Of a stretch of 48,022 nucleotides of DNA, positions 1 through 7,547 are shown in pieces. The stretch is taken from positions 1 through 48,022 of the forward strand of contig NZ_VJMG01000046.1 of assembly GCF_007004135.1 (NCBI RefSeq), given 5' to 3'. The notes beneath the pieces were generated by a model. It was not told where the DNA came from, made no database searches, and was given only the letters and a program-made list of their open reading frames with translations. The number at the start of each line of letters is the position of its first letter. Position 1 is the first letter of the stretch. This DNA is from Affinirhizobium straminoryzae (GTDB lineage: Bacteria; Pseudomonadota; Alphaproteobacteria; Rhizobiales; Rhizobiaceae). The position numbers were made by a program, and so were the translations under genes.

Positions 1-512
1 TTCGGGCTGGTGAGAATCATCATCCCCATCGCGCCGAGACAGAGGATCAGGTTGCGCAGCGCCTGCGACGCCGAGGCGCCGAAGGCGGACTTGATCTGCG
101 TCGTGTCCGCCGTCAATCGCGAGACGATCTCGCCGGACTGATTGACGTCGAAGAAGGAGGGAGAGAGCGCCGTAACGCGGGAAAACACCTCGCGGCGCAG
201 ATCGGCCACCACGCGTTCGCCGATGGTGATGACATAGTAGTAGCGCAGTGCGCTGGACACGGCGAGCAGCGTGGCCAGGGCCAGCAGCATGGCGAAATAG
301 CTGTTGATGAACTGGCCGTCGGCGGCAGCGAAACCGTGGTCGATCATGCGCCGCACGGCGGTCGGCAGGGCCAGCGTGGTGGCCGCGGCCAGAAGCAGGA
401 AGAGGGCCGCGGCGCCAACCATCGACTGGTAACGCAGCACATAGGGCATCAGGCGGAGAAGAGGTTGCGGCGTGCGGCGTTTCTTCTCGTTGGTTGGTGC
501 GGTATCGGTCAC
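1..512 (-). CDS. ABC exporter, N-terminal membrane domain (partial, cut by window edge)
   Basis: Translating the minus strand from a GTG at 512 gives about 170 residues that run off the window at base 1. They begin with a short polar, basic tail ([13 protein letters not shown]) followed by a hydrophobic segment near residues 30-55 and a second near 70-90. Stretches such as [18 protein letters not shown] and the later [16 protein letters not shown] are typical of the transmembrane domain of type-1 ABC exporters of the MsbA/LmrA kind, in which membrane and ATPase domains are fused. The ATPase half would lie left of the window and is not seen. The substrate cannot be told. The GTG start is supported by a G-rich tract just upstream and the absence of a better in-frame start. 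Confidence 0.85.
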   Translation of the reverse strand, partial: MTDTAPTNEKKRRTPQPLLRLMPYVLRYQSMVGAAALFLLLAAATTLALPTAVRRMIDHGFAAADGQFINSYFAMLLALATLLAVSSALRYYYVITIGERVVADLRREVFSRVTALSPSFFDVNQSGEIVSRLTADTTQIKSAFGASASQALRNLILCLGAMGMMILTSP

Positions 513-554
513 GATGCCCCCGTGATCTGCCCCGTCAACTCTCCGGCGCGGGTA

Positions 555-584
555 CTTGTGCTTTCAAAGTCCTTCCTGTATAGG
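555..584 (+). promoter_or_regulatory. Possible housekeeping promoter of rpmE
   Basis: CTTGTG at 555-560 and TATAGG at 579-584 are separated by 18 bases, a weak match to the alphaproteobacterial housekeeping promoter. It lies about 110 bases upstream of the rpmE start and just upstream of a leader hairpin. This is pattern matching only. Confidence 0.3.
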
Positions 585-600
585 CTCCGCATCGAATTGG

Positions 601-630
601 GAAGCCGTGGCCGGACCGGTCTACGGCTTC
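601..630 (+). promoter_or_regulatory. Stable hairpin in the rpmE 5' leader
   Basis: GAAGCCGT at 601-608 pairs perfectly with ACGGCTTC at 623-630, and the inner bases CCGG/CCGG extend the stem. The hairpin sits between a possible promoter and the rpmE start at 696. It has no T-run, so it is not an ordinary terminator. The neighbouring ABC gene runs leftward and away, so the structure belongs to the rpmE leader. Ribosomal protein L31 leaders with regulatory structure are known in other bacterial groups; a role here is inferred. Confidence 0.5.
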
Positions 631-695
631 ATTTATGGAATAGGGTCTCTCGCTGCAATTGCGACAAATGGACCCCGCACAGCAGGAAGAGTGTC

Positions 696-917
696 ATGAA
701 GGCCAACATCCATCCGGACTACCACAAGATCAAGGTCGTCATGACCGACGGCACCGAATACGAAACCTTTTCGACCTGGGGGTCGGAAGGCGCGGTTATG
801 AACCTGGAAATCGATTCCAAGTCGCACCCGGCCTGGACCGGTGGCAGCCAGCAGCTGCTGGACCGCGGCGGTCGCGTTTCCAAGTTCAACAAGCGCTTCG
901 CAGGCCTCGGTCTCTGA
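696..917 (+). CDS. rpmE: 50S ribosomal protein L31
   Basis: The 73-residue product starts [19 protein letters not shown] and contains the family's central GxTxxxxSTWGSEG-like stretch and the C-terminal [12 protein letters not shown] signature, matching bacterial L31 in length and sequence. It is a component of the large ribosomal subunit near the central protuberance. There are no cysteines, so this is the zinc-independent (C-minus) type, usual in alphaproteobacteria. The ATG at 696 gives the expected L31 N-terminus; a longer in-frame reading has no support. The gene is monocistronic: it has its own leader hairpin and is followed by a strong terminator. Confidence 0.97.
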   Translation: MKANIHPDYHKIKVVMTDGTEYETFSTWGSEGAVMNLEIDSKSHPAWTGGSQQLLDRGGRVSKFNKRFAGLGL

Positions 918-964
918 TGCCCTCGCCGGGTGGCGTCCCGGCGGTGTTGACAACCGTATCCGAA

Positions 965-997
965 CCGTCCGAAGCCCAAAGCTTCGGGCGGTTTTTT
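965..997 (+). terminator. Rho-independent terminator of rpmE
   Basis: CCGTCCGAAGC at 965-975 pairs with GCTTCGGGCGG at 981-991 around a five-base loop and is followed by six T residues at 992-997. It lies 47 bases after the rpmE stop. Confidence 0.93.
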
Positions 998-1058
998 GCT
1001 TAGAGCGCCCGGCCGGCCTGCGGCAATGGCGGGCGGGATTTTCGTTTACGAGGTTTCC

Positions 1059-1946
1059 ATGCTGTCTTTGTCGCGTTTCCTGCCCCGCCTGATGCTGTCC
1101 GGTCTGCTTCTGTCTGCCGCAGCACTGCCAGCCTTCAGCGGCGAGGCCCGTGTGCTGGTCGACATGACGACCGGCACGGTGCTGGAACAGGAAAATGCCG
1201 ACGCCCTGAACTATCCGGCCTCGCTCACCAAGATGATGACGCTCTACCTCACCTTCGAGGCGCTGCATAACGGGCGTCTCACCTGGGATACGCGCATCAC
1301 CATGTCGGAAAATGCCAATGGCAAGGAGCCGTTCAAGTTCGCGATCGGCGCCGGCAAGACGGTAAGCGTGCGCGAGGCGGTGACGGGCATGATCGTGCTC
1401 TCCGCCAATGATGCGGCCGTCGCCATGGGCGAGACTTTGGGTGGTTCGGAAGCCGGCTTCGGCCAGATGATGACGGCGAAGGCACGCGCGATCGGCATGG
1501 GCCGCACCGTGTTCCGCAATCCCGCCGGCCTGCCGGATCCCGATCAGGTGACGACGGCCGCCGACATGGCGCGTCTCGGTCAGGCGCTGATTCATGATTT
1601 TCCGGAGGAGTACAAGCTGTTCTCCCAGAAGAGCATGGTGTTTCGCGGCATGAAGCTGCGCGGCCATAACGGCGTGCTGAACACCTATGCCGGTGCGGAC
1701 GGCATCAAGACCGGCTATACCGAGGCCTCCGGCTACAACCTTGTCACGTCTGTCGCGCGCGGCGGCCATCGTCTGGTCGGCGTGGTGCTGGGCGGCAAGA
1801 CGGCGCAGGCCCGCGATGCGCAGATGAAGGACATGATGGACCGGCACCTGCCGCCGGCTGACGTGGCTGCCAAGCCAAAGGCGCCCGCCAAGCCGGTTGC
1901 CCGCAAGCCCGCCACCATTCACGAAGCCGCCATCGGCAAGCCGTAA
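1059..1946 (+). CDS. D-alanyl-D-alanine carboxypeptidase (S11 family penicillin-binding protein)
   Basis: The 295-residue product carries all three penicillin-binding motifs of S11 peptidases: SLTK with catalytic Ser55 and Lys58, SAN at 115-117, and KTG at 217-219. It should trim the terminal D-Ala from peptidoglycan stem peptides in the periplasm. The N-terminus is a signal peptide: basic start, hydrophobic stretch near residues 10-25, and a likely cut after AFSG. The ATG at 1059 was chosen because it gives this signal peptide and has a GAGG just upstream; earlier in-frame starts at 1026 (ATG) and 996 (TTG) would add unlikely residues. The C-terminal 35 residues are rich in Lys, Pro and Ala, resembling a short wall- or membrane-associating tail. 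It is shorter than DacA of E. coli and has no obvious C-terminal amphipathic anchor. Confidence 0.93.
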   Translation: MLSLSRFLPRLMLSGLLLSAAALPAFSGEARVLVDMTTGTVLEQENADALNYPASLTKMMTLYLTFEALHNGRLTWDTRITMSENANGKEPFKFAIGAGKTVSVREAVTGMIVLSANDAAVAMGETLGGSEAGFGQMMTAKARAIGMGRTVFRNPAGLPDPDQVTTAADMARLGQALIHDFPEEYKLFSQKSMVFRGMKLRGHNGVLNTYAGADGIKTGYTEASGYNLVTSVARGGHRLVGVVLGGKTAQARDAQMKDMMDRHLPPADVAAKPKAPAKPVARKPATIHEAAIGKP

Positions 1947-2062
1947 GCGGCTTTCATCCACGGTCATCAAAACCGATAATGGCTTTTGCATCCCCCTGGC
2001 CGAAACAAGGTGAGGGGGGTGTTGCCTGATGATTGCAAGCCGGTCGCTCGGCTCGCAGCGGA

Positions 2063-3385
2063 TCAGAGAAGCGTCGGCATCCGCGCCGCGCAATGGTCGA
2101 CGCAGGCCTGGATCTGCCCGAAGGTCTCAAGCCCGTACCAGAAGACCTTCCACTTCTCCTGTTTGAAGCAGCCGTCCGACTGGGCGTAATAGAAGATGTT
2201 CACCTGGTTGTTGTGGCGGGAGCGCCAGAACAGCTTCGGCGTCTCGTCCCGCATGACCTTCCAGACCGCGCGCCCCAAGCCTTCACCCTGTGCGTCGTCC
2301 AGCACCGCGAACTTGTCGAGATACGGAATGCCGTTTTCCTCGCTGAGGATCACGGCGGCGCGATAATTGTCGCTCACATAGGCCCGCAGCAGGCTGGTGC
2401 GTTCAAAGTAGTCATCCACAAGCTGCCGGCCGAAGCTCGATTCGATGAGGGCTCGCAGCTTTACCAGATCGAGGTCGTCCCAGCGGGTGACGCGCAGCAC
2501 GTTTTCGCCGCGGCGTACCAGCGTGCCGGAGCCCTTGTGGGTGAAGAGTTCCTTGGCGAGATTGGCCGGGCTGGTGATCGCGATGGAGGATTCCAGCGGC
2601 AGGCGCTCCAGCATGTCCTTCATCTGTCCGATCGCGAAGGGGATCGCACTGCCGGACAGGGATTGCCGGGCAAACTGGCCGTATTCGGTGGAAAGGTTGA
2701 TCGAATCGATGATGCGTCCGGTCGCATCAAGCAGACCGCCGGCGCCGGTCAGGAAAATGATCTTGAAAGGTTGCAGAACCTGTACGAGTTCGTTGATCGC
2801 GCAGTCGGAGCCAATCTTCAGGATCTGGCCGCCTGCCGTTTCGGCGAGACTGCTGATGACCGGGATCGAGCCGGCCTGCAGGCTGGATTCGATGGGGGCG
2901 AGGTTGACCGACGTCACCCGGCCGATCAGGCCAAGTGCGTCGCGGTCGATGTAATCCGCCTCGAAGACGCCGCCCATGACGGAGGTTGCCCGCGCACCGT
3001 TGTGCTGAAGGGCCTCGACGAGCTGGAGATTGAGGTCCTGGAAGGTGCGACGCAGCCGCGCGAGGGCGTCCGGAGAGACGGTCCTGCGGGGTGCGTCCCC
3101 GCCGGCGGTCCCGCCGATGACGGACAGCTCCTCTTCCAGCTTTCGCCCCGCGCCCATCAGGATGACAGGGGTGAGACCGACATCCTGCAGGAAAGACAGC
3201 GAGGAGGCGATGGCTTCCAGATCATCCTGCAGCACCGCGTCATCAAGACTGACGACCGCAAAACGCTTGGCATCCACCTGCGAGAAGCGCTTGAGATACT
3301 GGTTGATCTCCTTGGCGCTTGCCATGATCGAGAGCAAACGTACGATGGTCTGACGGGTCTGGTATCGAGGCAGAAATGACGGCAT
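2063..3385 (-). CDS. Amino-acid kinase fused to acetyltransferase domain (acetylglutamate synthase/kinase type)
   Basis: The 440-residue product has an N-terminal amino-acid kinase domain (about 20-285). This includes the nucleotide-site-like [17 protein letters not shown] and the [16 protein letters not shown] segment that matches the acetylglutamate kinase/synthase family. A C-terminal NAT (GNAT-like) domain follows (about 295-440) with [20 protein letters not shown] and [10 protein letters not shown], the latter resembling an acetyl-CoA loop. This architecture is known for vertebrate-type N-acetylglutamate synthase and for bifunctional synthase/kinases of Xanthomonas and Maricaulis. It would catalyse the first, and possibly second, step of arginine synthesis. 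Whether kinase activity is retained cannot be read here, because the usual GGGP loop is replaced by MGAGRK. The ATG at 3385 ([12 protein letters not shown]) is preferred to one at 3418, whose extra residues look non-coding. It is convergent with the carboxypeptidase gene. Confidence 0.85.
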   Translation of the reverse strand: MPSFLPRYQTRQTIVRLLSIMASAKEINQYLKRFSQVDAKRFAVVSLDDAVLQDDLEAIASSLSFLQDVGLTPVILMGAGRKLEEELSVIGGTAGGDAPRRTVSPDALARLRRTFQDLNLQLVEALQHNGARATSVMGGVFEADYIDRDALGLIGRVTSVNLAPIESSLQAGSIPVISSLAETAGGQILKIGSDCAINELVQVLQPFKIIFLTGAGGLLDATGRIIDSINLSTEYGQFARQSLSGSAIPFAIGQMKDMLERLPLESSIAITSPANLAKELFTHKGSGTLVRRGENVLRVTRWDDLDLVKLRALIESSFGRQLVDDYFERTSLLRAYVSDNYRAAVILSEENGIPYLDKFAVLDDAQGEGLGRAVWKVMRDETPKLFWRSRHNNQVNIFYYAQSDGCFKQEKWKVFWYGLETFGQIQACVDHCAARMPTLL

Positions 3386-3487
3386 GGAGGGGCTCGCGAC
3401 GCACTGGTGTTGCGGCACTAACCATGACAGGCCCGCTCAGGCAAGCGGCTCGCATGCCTCTCGTCCCGTTGGACGCCCGCGCGCAAC

Positions 3488-3512
3488 AAAAAAAAGCGGA
3501 CGAAACGCCCGC
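3488..3512 (-). terminator. Rho-independent terminator of rcdA
   Basis: Read on the minus strand, GCGGGCG and CGTCCGC form a stem around a TTT loop, followed by eight T residues (A-run at 3488-3495 on the plus strand). It lies 30 bases beyond the rcdA stop. Confidence 0.92.
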
Positions 3513-3541
3513 TTCTTCAAGATGGATCCGGAAAACCGGTG

Positions 3542-4054
3542 TCAGCTTGGGCTGAAGGCGGTGCGCAGGAGATCGAGCTGGGCGCGCACGCTGTTTTCGT
3601 TGTCCGGAACGATGGTTTCGTTCGGACGATAGATTTCGCGGTCGAGCAGGGCAACGCGGTTCTGCAGGCGCAGCGACCGCTCGACGAGATCGCGGAAGGC
3701 TTCCGGCAGATCGCCCCAGCCCGGCGCCATGCGGTCGACATTGAAGCCGTCAAGACGAACCTTGCTCTTTTCGACCACGACCTGGTCACGGCTCATCTCG
3801 CCATTGTTGACGGCGCGCTGCAGCAGAAGCCAGGAGGCCATCTGCATCAGGCGGGTGGTCAGGCGCATCGATTCGGCTGCATAGAGCACCGTTGCGAGAC
3901 GCGGCAGAACCTTCGAGGCAGCACGGCCCGGGCCGTCGAGATAGGCAGCGGTTTCTTCCACCAGCGCCATGCCCTCGCTGTAGAGCGCCTTGAATTGCGA
4001 CGAGTTAGCGGCACGGCCGGCGAAACTGACGGTATTCAATACCTGTTCTGACAT
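3542..4054 (-). CDS. rcdA: RcdA/DUF1465 family protein, regulator of CtrA degradation
   Basis: The 170-residue soluble, helix-rich protein begins MSEQVLNTVSFAGRAANS. Its segments FKALYSEGMALVEETAAYLDGPGR and LYAAESMRLTTRLMQMASWLL are characteristic of DUF1465, the family of Caulobacter RcdA. In Caulobacter, RcdA is an adaptor in the ClpXP pathway that destroys the master regulator CtrA at the G1-S transition; in this organism the role is inferred by family. The gene is monocistronic, ends at a strong terminator, and has a perfect CtrA-type box (TTAA-N7-TTAA at 4175-4189) about 120 bases upstream, which fits CtrA control of its own degradation pathway. Neighbouring DUF1192 is a common alphaproteobacterial partner. 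Confidence 0.85.
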   Translation of the reverse strand: MSEQVLNTVSFAGRAANSSQFKALYSEGMALVEETAAYLDGPGRAASKVLPRLATVLYAAESMRLTTRLMQMASWLLLQRAVNNGEMSRDQVVVEKSKVRLDGFNVDRMAPGWGDLPEAFRDLVERSLRLQNRVALLDREIYRPNETIVPDNENSVRAQLDLLRTAFSPS

Positions 4055-4174
4055 CGAGATATTCCTGCTAACGCATCAACTTGTTGAGCAATGGCGGAGA
4101 CGGACGAAAGTTCCGTACACCGCAGTTCGTGGCTCAGAAGATGCTACCAGTAGCGGAAATCCGCAAGGCAATTC

Positions 4175-4189
4175 TTAAGGAAGGGTTAA
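4175..4189. promoter_or_regulatory. CtrA-type box upstream of rcdA
   Basis: The sequence TTAAGGAAGGGTTAA is an exact match to the CtrA consensus TTAA-N7-TTAA. It lies about 120 bases upstream of the rcdA start codon and 25 bases left of the small-RNA terminator. The match is seen directly; CtrA binding is inferred. Confidence 0.65.
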
Positions 4190-4211
4190 TTCCCACAGTT
4201 TACACAGGGCG

Positions 4212-4345
4212 CCAAAAAAAAGAGCCGCAGGAGCGGCTCTCAAGGTAAAACAGGGAGAATCAGACCACTTCACAGCAAGGAAACCCAAAGGTGAAACTGT
4301 CTGAGTCCGGCAGAACCGGACAGTCCCGATCATCGTCGGGATTGC
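4212..4345 (-). ncRNA. Candidate trans-acting small RNA between DUF1192 and rcdA
   Basis: The 354-base gap between rcdA and DUF1192 has no plausible gene. Reading on the minus strand, it holds a chain of stem-loops ending in a textbook terminator. First comes CCCGA/TCGGG (4325-4340), then TCCGG/CCGGA (4306-4320). A long stem CAGAC-AGTTTCAC/GTGAAGTG-GTCTG (4261-4303) exposes a loop with TTTGGGTTTCCTTGCT. A linker containing TTCTCCCTG and the 4214-4240 terminator follow. A 5' end near 4345 is my estimate. The shape and the C/U-rich loops are typical of alphaproteobacterial trans-acting RNAs. Location next to rcdA suggests a cell-cycle link; the rhizobial RNA EcpR1, which represses dnaA and gcrA, is one candidate identity, but I cannot verify it by alignment. 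Confidence 0.65.
4214..4240 (-). terminator. Strong terminator ending the candidate small RNA
   Basis: On the minus strand AGAGCCGC and GCGGCTCT pair around a four-base loop, followed by eight T residues (A-run at 4214-4221 on plus). It would end either a transcript reading through from DUF1192 or, more likely, a discrete small RNA that begins in the intergenic region. Confidence 0.92.
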
Positions 4346-4360
4346 TTAACATGCGTTTAA
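4346..4360. promoter_or_regulatory. CtrA-type box at the 5' end of the candidate small RNA
   Basis: TTAACATGCGTTTAA is a second exact TTAA-N7-TTAA match. It abuts the predicted 5' end of the minus-strand small RNA, so a bound CtrA would sit over or beside its promoter. It is about 50 bases from the DUF1192 stop codon, so it is not in that gene's promoter. Confidence 0.55.
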
Positions 4361-4408
4361 AATGCCACCGGATTTTCCGGATGCCGATAGGAATTCGTAT
4401 CCTCCGGC

Positions 4409-4600
4409 TCAACGTCTGAACAGGCTTTCGGCTGCCTTGCGGCCTGCATCCTTGCGCTGCCGCTCGCCCTCAAGCCGGATGATTTCCGCCTGAAGAAGGG
4501 CAATCCGCTGCTCAAGATCCTCGACGGAAAGCATCGAGAGATCGCAGCCGATCTCGTGTGCGGGGCGTTTTGCAGGCTTGTCGTCGTCGAAGATGCTCAT
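4409..4600 (-). CDS. DUF1192 family protein
   Basis: This 63-residue protein reads MSIFDDDKPAKRPAHEIG, then a segment LSMLSVEDLEQRIALLQAEI forming a short coiled coil, and ends AGRKAAESLFRR. That pattern is the DUF1192 family, small alphaproteobacterial proteins of unknown function often near rcdA. No signal peptide or membrane segment is present. It begins 14 bases after the stop of the YmdB-type gene and is probably co-transcribed with it. Confidence 0.88.
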   Translation of the reverse strand: MSIFDDDKPAKRPAHEIGCDLSMLSVEDLEQRIALLQAEIIRLEGERQRKDAGRKAAESLFRR

Positions 4601-4614
4601 GGCCGTCTCCTCGT

Positions 4615-5439
4615 TCAGCGCCAGAAATCGGGAATCGTCTCCGTCAGCCGCGGGCCGATGCGCAGCGGCGCGATCTTTTCCGCAAGACCCGTCGTATCCG
4701 AGATTTCAACGCCGACGCCGCAGATGGTCGCGGGGCCGTTCGCGGCCTCGAACCGGCCCTTCGGCATCTTGGAAATGAAGCGGTTGAGCGGTTCTTCCTT
4801 GTCCATGCCGAGCGAGGAATCGTAATCGCCGCACATGCCGGCATCCGACATGTAGGCGGTGCCGCCGGTGAGGATCTGGTGGTCGGCGGTCGGCACATGG
4901 GTGTGGGTGCCGACGACGAAGCTGGCGCGGCCATCGACGAAATGGCCAAAACACTGCTTCTCGCTGGTTGCTTCCGCGTGGAAATCGAAGACGATGGCGT
5001 CCGCCTGTTCCTTCAGCGGGCAGGCGGCGAGGATGGCTTCCGCCGACTTGAAGGGATCATCGAGTTCCGGATGCATGAAGACGCGGCCCATGATGTTGGC
5101 GACCAGCACGCGCGCGCCGTTGCGGGCATAATAGAGACCGGAACCGCGACCGGGGGTTCCGGCCGGATAGTTGGCAGGGCGCAGGAACTGGTCGTGACGG
5201 CCGGCAAACACCACCGCCTCCTTCTGGTCCCAGACATGGTTGCCGGTGGTGACCACGTCGGCGCCGGCATTGATGGTTTCGAGGAAGATGTCCTCGGTGA
5301 TGCCGAAGCCGCCTGCGGCGTTCTCGCCATTCACGATGACGAAATCCAGCTTCAGGTCGGAGACGAGGCCAGGCAGGCGCTCCCAGACGGCCGTCCGGCC
5401 CGTCTTGCCTACCATGTCGCCGAGAAAGAGAAGTCGCAT
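4615..5439 (-). CDS. YmdB/TIGR00282-type metallophosphoesterase
   Basis: The 274-residue product starts MRLLFLGDMVGKTGR and contains IVNGENAAGGFGIT, TTGNHVWDQKE, DFHAEATSEK and VVGTHTHVPTAD. These are the metal-binding Asp, Asn and His motifs of the calcineurin-like YmdB family, whose members are dinuclear-metal phosphodiesterases active on cyclic nucleotides such as 2',3'-cAMP. Length matches the family. It is cytoplasmic. The gene follows the cyclo-ligase by 10 bases and is followed after 14 bases by DUF1192, so they form an operon-like set. Its physiological substrate here is not known. Confidence 0.9.
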   Translation of the reverse strand: MRLLFLGDMVGKTGRTAVWERLPGLVSDLKLDFVIVNGENAAGGFGITEDIFLETINAGADVVTTGNHVWDQKEAVVFAGRHDQFLRPANYPAGTPGRGSGLYYARNGARVLVANIMGRVFMHPELDDPFKSAEAILAACPLKEQADAIVFDFHAEATSEKQCFGHFVDGRASFVVGTHTHVPTADHQILTGGTAYMSDAGMCGDYDSSLGMDKEEPLNRFISKMPKGRFEAANGPATICGVGVEISDTTGLAEKIAPLRIGPRLTETIPDFWR

Positions 5440-5449
5440 GCCTGTCCGA

Positions 5450-6064
5450 TCAACTGTTGAATGGCCTAAAGCCGCTTTCCGTCAGGATCGCGTCCAGCCT
5501 GATGTCATGAGGTTCTGCCGGAACAGATGCCACCTCCTGACAATCAAAGGCAATGCCGATCAGTGCGGGATGCCTGCCTTTCCTGTGCAAACGATCAATG
5601 GCACGGTCATAATAGCCACCGCCATAGCCGATACGCTGGCCCTGTGCGTCAAAGGCAGACAACGGGATCAGCATGATCTCGGGGTCGAGCACGGCGGCCT
5701 CCGGTCCCGGGCCATAGGTGCCGAAGCCCATCGGCATCAGGTCCGCGCCCGGCACCAGTTCGCGAAACACGATGGTTTCCTTGTCGAGGATCACGGGCAC
5801 CGCGATGCGTGCGCCGGCCATGCGCAGCGCCGAGAGGAGGGGACGGATGTCCGCCTCGGAGCGGATCGGCAGAAAGCCGGAGACGATCGTGCCGGGTTGA
5901 ACCGTCAGAGCCGCCTGCCCATGCTCGGCAAGCTGCAGGCTTTTCTCGATGCGGTCGTCGGGCGCAAGGGCATTGCGCGCGGCAAGCCGTTCGCCGCGCA
6001 ACCGCGCCTTGGCGGACAACGGATCGACCGAAGGTGCGGCCTGAGGGGCGGCCAGATCGCTCAT
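5450..6064 (-). CDS. 5-formyltetrahydrofolate cyclo-ligase
   Basis: The 204-residue protein contains the family hallmarks PLSAFDAQGQRIGYGGGYYDR (ATP/folate-site loop near residues 134-154) and GFLPIRSEADIRPLL. It converts 5-formyl-THF to 5,10-methenyl-THF with ATP, salvaging a storage folate in the cytoplasm. Its ATG overlaps the stop of the upstream CNNM/CBS gene in an ATGA (6061-6064), so translation is probably coupled. In many proteobacteria this gene directly follows 6S RNA and zapA; here those lie about 4.6 kb upstream on the same strand, with four genes in between. Confidence 0.92.
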   Translation of the reverse strand: MSDLAAPQAAPSVDPLSAKARLRGERLAARNALAPDDRIEKSLQLAEHGQAALTVQPGTIVSGFLPIRSEADIRPLLSALRMAGARIAVPVILDKETIVFRELVPGADLMPMGFGTYGPGPEAAVLDPEIMLIPLSAFDAQGQRIGYGGGYYDRAIDRLHRKGRHPALIGIAFDCQEVASVPAEPHDIRLDAILTESGFRPFNS

Positions 6065-7347
6065 GCGGCGTCTGCCAGCCTGCGCACCAAAAGCTTGTCG
6101 ATGCGCCGGCCGTCCAGATCCACCACCTCGAAGCTCCAGCCGTTGCGGCTGAAACCTTCGCCGAGTTCCGGCAGGCGTTTCAACTCGTCCAGCACGAAAC
6201 CCGCCACCGTTTCGTAATCGGGATCCTCCTTCATGGAAAAGCCCATCTGGTGGGAAAATTCGTCGATCGGCATCCAGCCTGCCACCAGATAGGAGCCGTC
6301 CTCGCGCTGCACGACCGGAGGCTCCTCCACCTCGTCTTCCTGGAAGACGCCGGTGATGGCCTCCAGAATGTCGCCGGAGGTGATGATGCCCTCGAAGTGC
6401 CCGTATTCGTCATAGACGAGCACCATCTGGGCCGGCGCCTTGCGCAGCGCCTGGATCACGTCGAGCGCGCCGGTGAGGTCGGAAACCACGGGGGCTTCGC
6501 GCATGTTGTTGAGGATGTCCGGATCGCGTCCCTGGCCGAGCGCCTCGTAGAAATCCTTGAGGAAGAGGACGCCCAGGATCTCGTCGGAGGAGCCGTTGCG
6601 CACGGGAAGGCGGGTGCGCTGGGTGGCGCGCAGCTGCGCGCGGATTTCCGTCATGTCGTCCTCGATGTCGATCACCTCGACATCGCGGCGCGGCGTCATC
6701 AGGCCGCGCGCGGTGCGGTCGGCCAGTCGCATGACGCCGGAGATCATCGCGGATTCCTCCGTCTCGATGACGCCGGCGCTCTGCGCCTCGGCGAGCACGC
6801 TGCGGATTTCCTCGTCCGTCATCCGCTCTTCCGACTGGCCGCGCTGGCCAAGCAGGCCGAGAACGGCCTTGCCTGAGGCATCGAGCAGCCAGACCAGAGG
6901 CAGGGCGAAGCGCGACAGAACGAGCATGGCGGGGGCGACGCGAGCAGCGACCGATTCCGGGGCGCGCAGTGCGATCTGCTTCGGCACCAGTTCGCCGAGG
7001 ATCAGCGAGAGATAGGTGATGGCGACGACCACCGAGCCGACGCCGAGACCATCGGCGAGCCCGGCGGACAGGCCCTGGTCCTGCAGCCAGCCGGCAAGAC
7101 GAGCACCCAGGGTTGCGCCTGAGAAGGCACCCGAAAGCACGCCGACCAGCGTGATGCCGATCTGTACGGTGGAGAGGAAGCGGCCGGGATTCTCGGCCAG
7201 ACGCAGCGCCAGCGCTGCGCCCTTGTTGCCCTGGTCCGCCATCACTCTGAGGCGCACCGGGCGCGACGAAACCACCGCCAGTTCCGACATGGCGAGAACG
7301 CCATTGAGGAGGGTCAGCAATACGACAATAACAATTTCGGTTATCAA
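6061..7347 (-). CDS. CNNM/CBS-domain membrane protein (HlyC/CorC family)
   Basis: From the N-terminus there is a CNNM-type membrane domain with several hydrophobic segments (residues about 1-190) including NGVLAMSELAVVSSR, LGELVPKQIALRAPE and TVQIGITLVGVLSGAFSGA. A pair of CBS domains follows (about 205-330; MTPRRDVEVIDI and LVYDEYGHFEGIITSGDIL), then a C-terminal CorC_HlyC domain (about 345-425; DPDYETVAGFVLDEL). Such proteins are inner-membrane transporters or regulators of divalent cations; hemolysin is a historical label. The TTG at 7347 gives the usual N-terminus directly before the first membrane helix. A GTG at 7413 would add 22 atypical residues. Start is therefore uncertain; the family call is not. 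Confidence 0.87.
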   Translation of the reverse strand: MITEIVIVVLLTLLNGVLAMSELAVVSSRPVRLRVMADQGNKGAALALRLAENPGRFLSTVQIGITLVGVLSGAFSGATLGARLAGWLQDQGLSAGLADGLGVGSVVVAITYLSLILGELVPKQIALRAPESVAARVAPAMLVLSRFALPLVWLLDASGKAVLGLLGQRGQSEERMTDEEIRSVLAEAQSAGVIETEESAMISGVMRLADRTARGLMTPRRDVEVIDIEDDMTEIRAQLRATQRTRLPVRNGSSDEILGVLFLKDFYEALGQGRDPDILNNMREAPVVSDLTGALDVIQALRKAPAQMVLVYDEYGHFEGIITSGDILEAITGVFQEDEVEEPPVVQREDGSYLVAGWMPIDEFSHQMGFSMKEDPDYETVAGFVLDELKRLPELGEGFSRNGWSFEVVDLDGRRIDKLLVRRLADAA

Positions 7348-7547
7348 GAGACGCTCATGGGTTAACGCCAGGGAAGAAGATCCGCACAACTGCGGTTCTT
7401 CCCGGATCGGCACGATCAGCCGGCCAATCCTGCCGCGTCAACACCGGAAGGAAAAACAAGGTTCCCGGCGGGCTGCGGCTGACAGTGGGGGCAATGTAGC
7501 CTTGCGGGGAGCGCATTGCAACGCATGGACGCGAACATCGCGCCGTA

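Noticed and set aside
1938..1953. Short hairpin AAGCCG-TAAG-CGGCTT over the carboxypeptidase stop codon
   Set aside because: Only six base pairs, with three T residues after it; too weak to call a terminator.
633..2093. A 486-residue minus-strand open frame over rpmE and the carboxypeptidase gene
   Set aside because: It is a high-GC shadow frame opposite two well-recognised genes; its product is Arg/His-rich with no recognisable domain.
4306..4340. Hairpins TCCGG/CCGGA and CCCGA/TCGGG considered as a terminator for DUF1192
   Set aside because: Neither is followed by a T-run on the minus strand; they fit better as part of the candidate small RNA.
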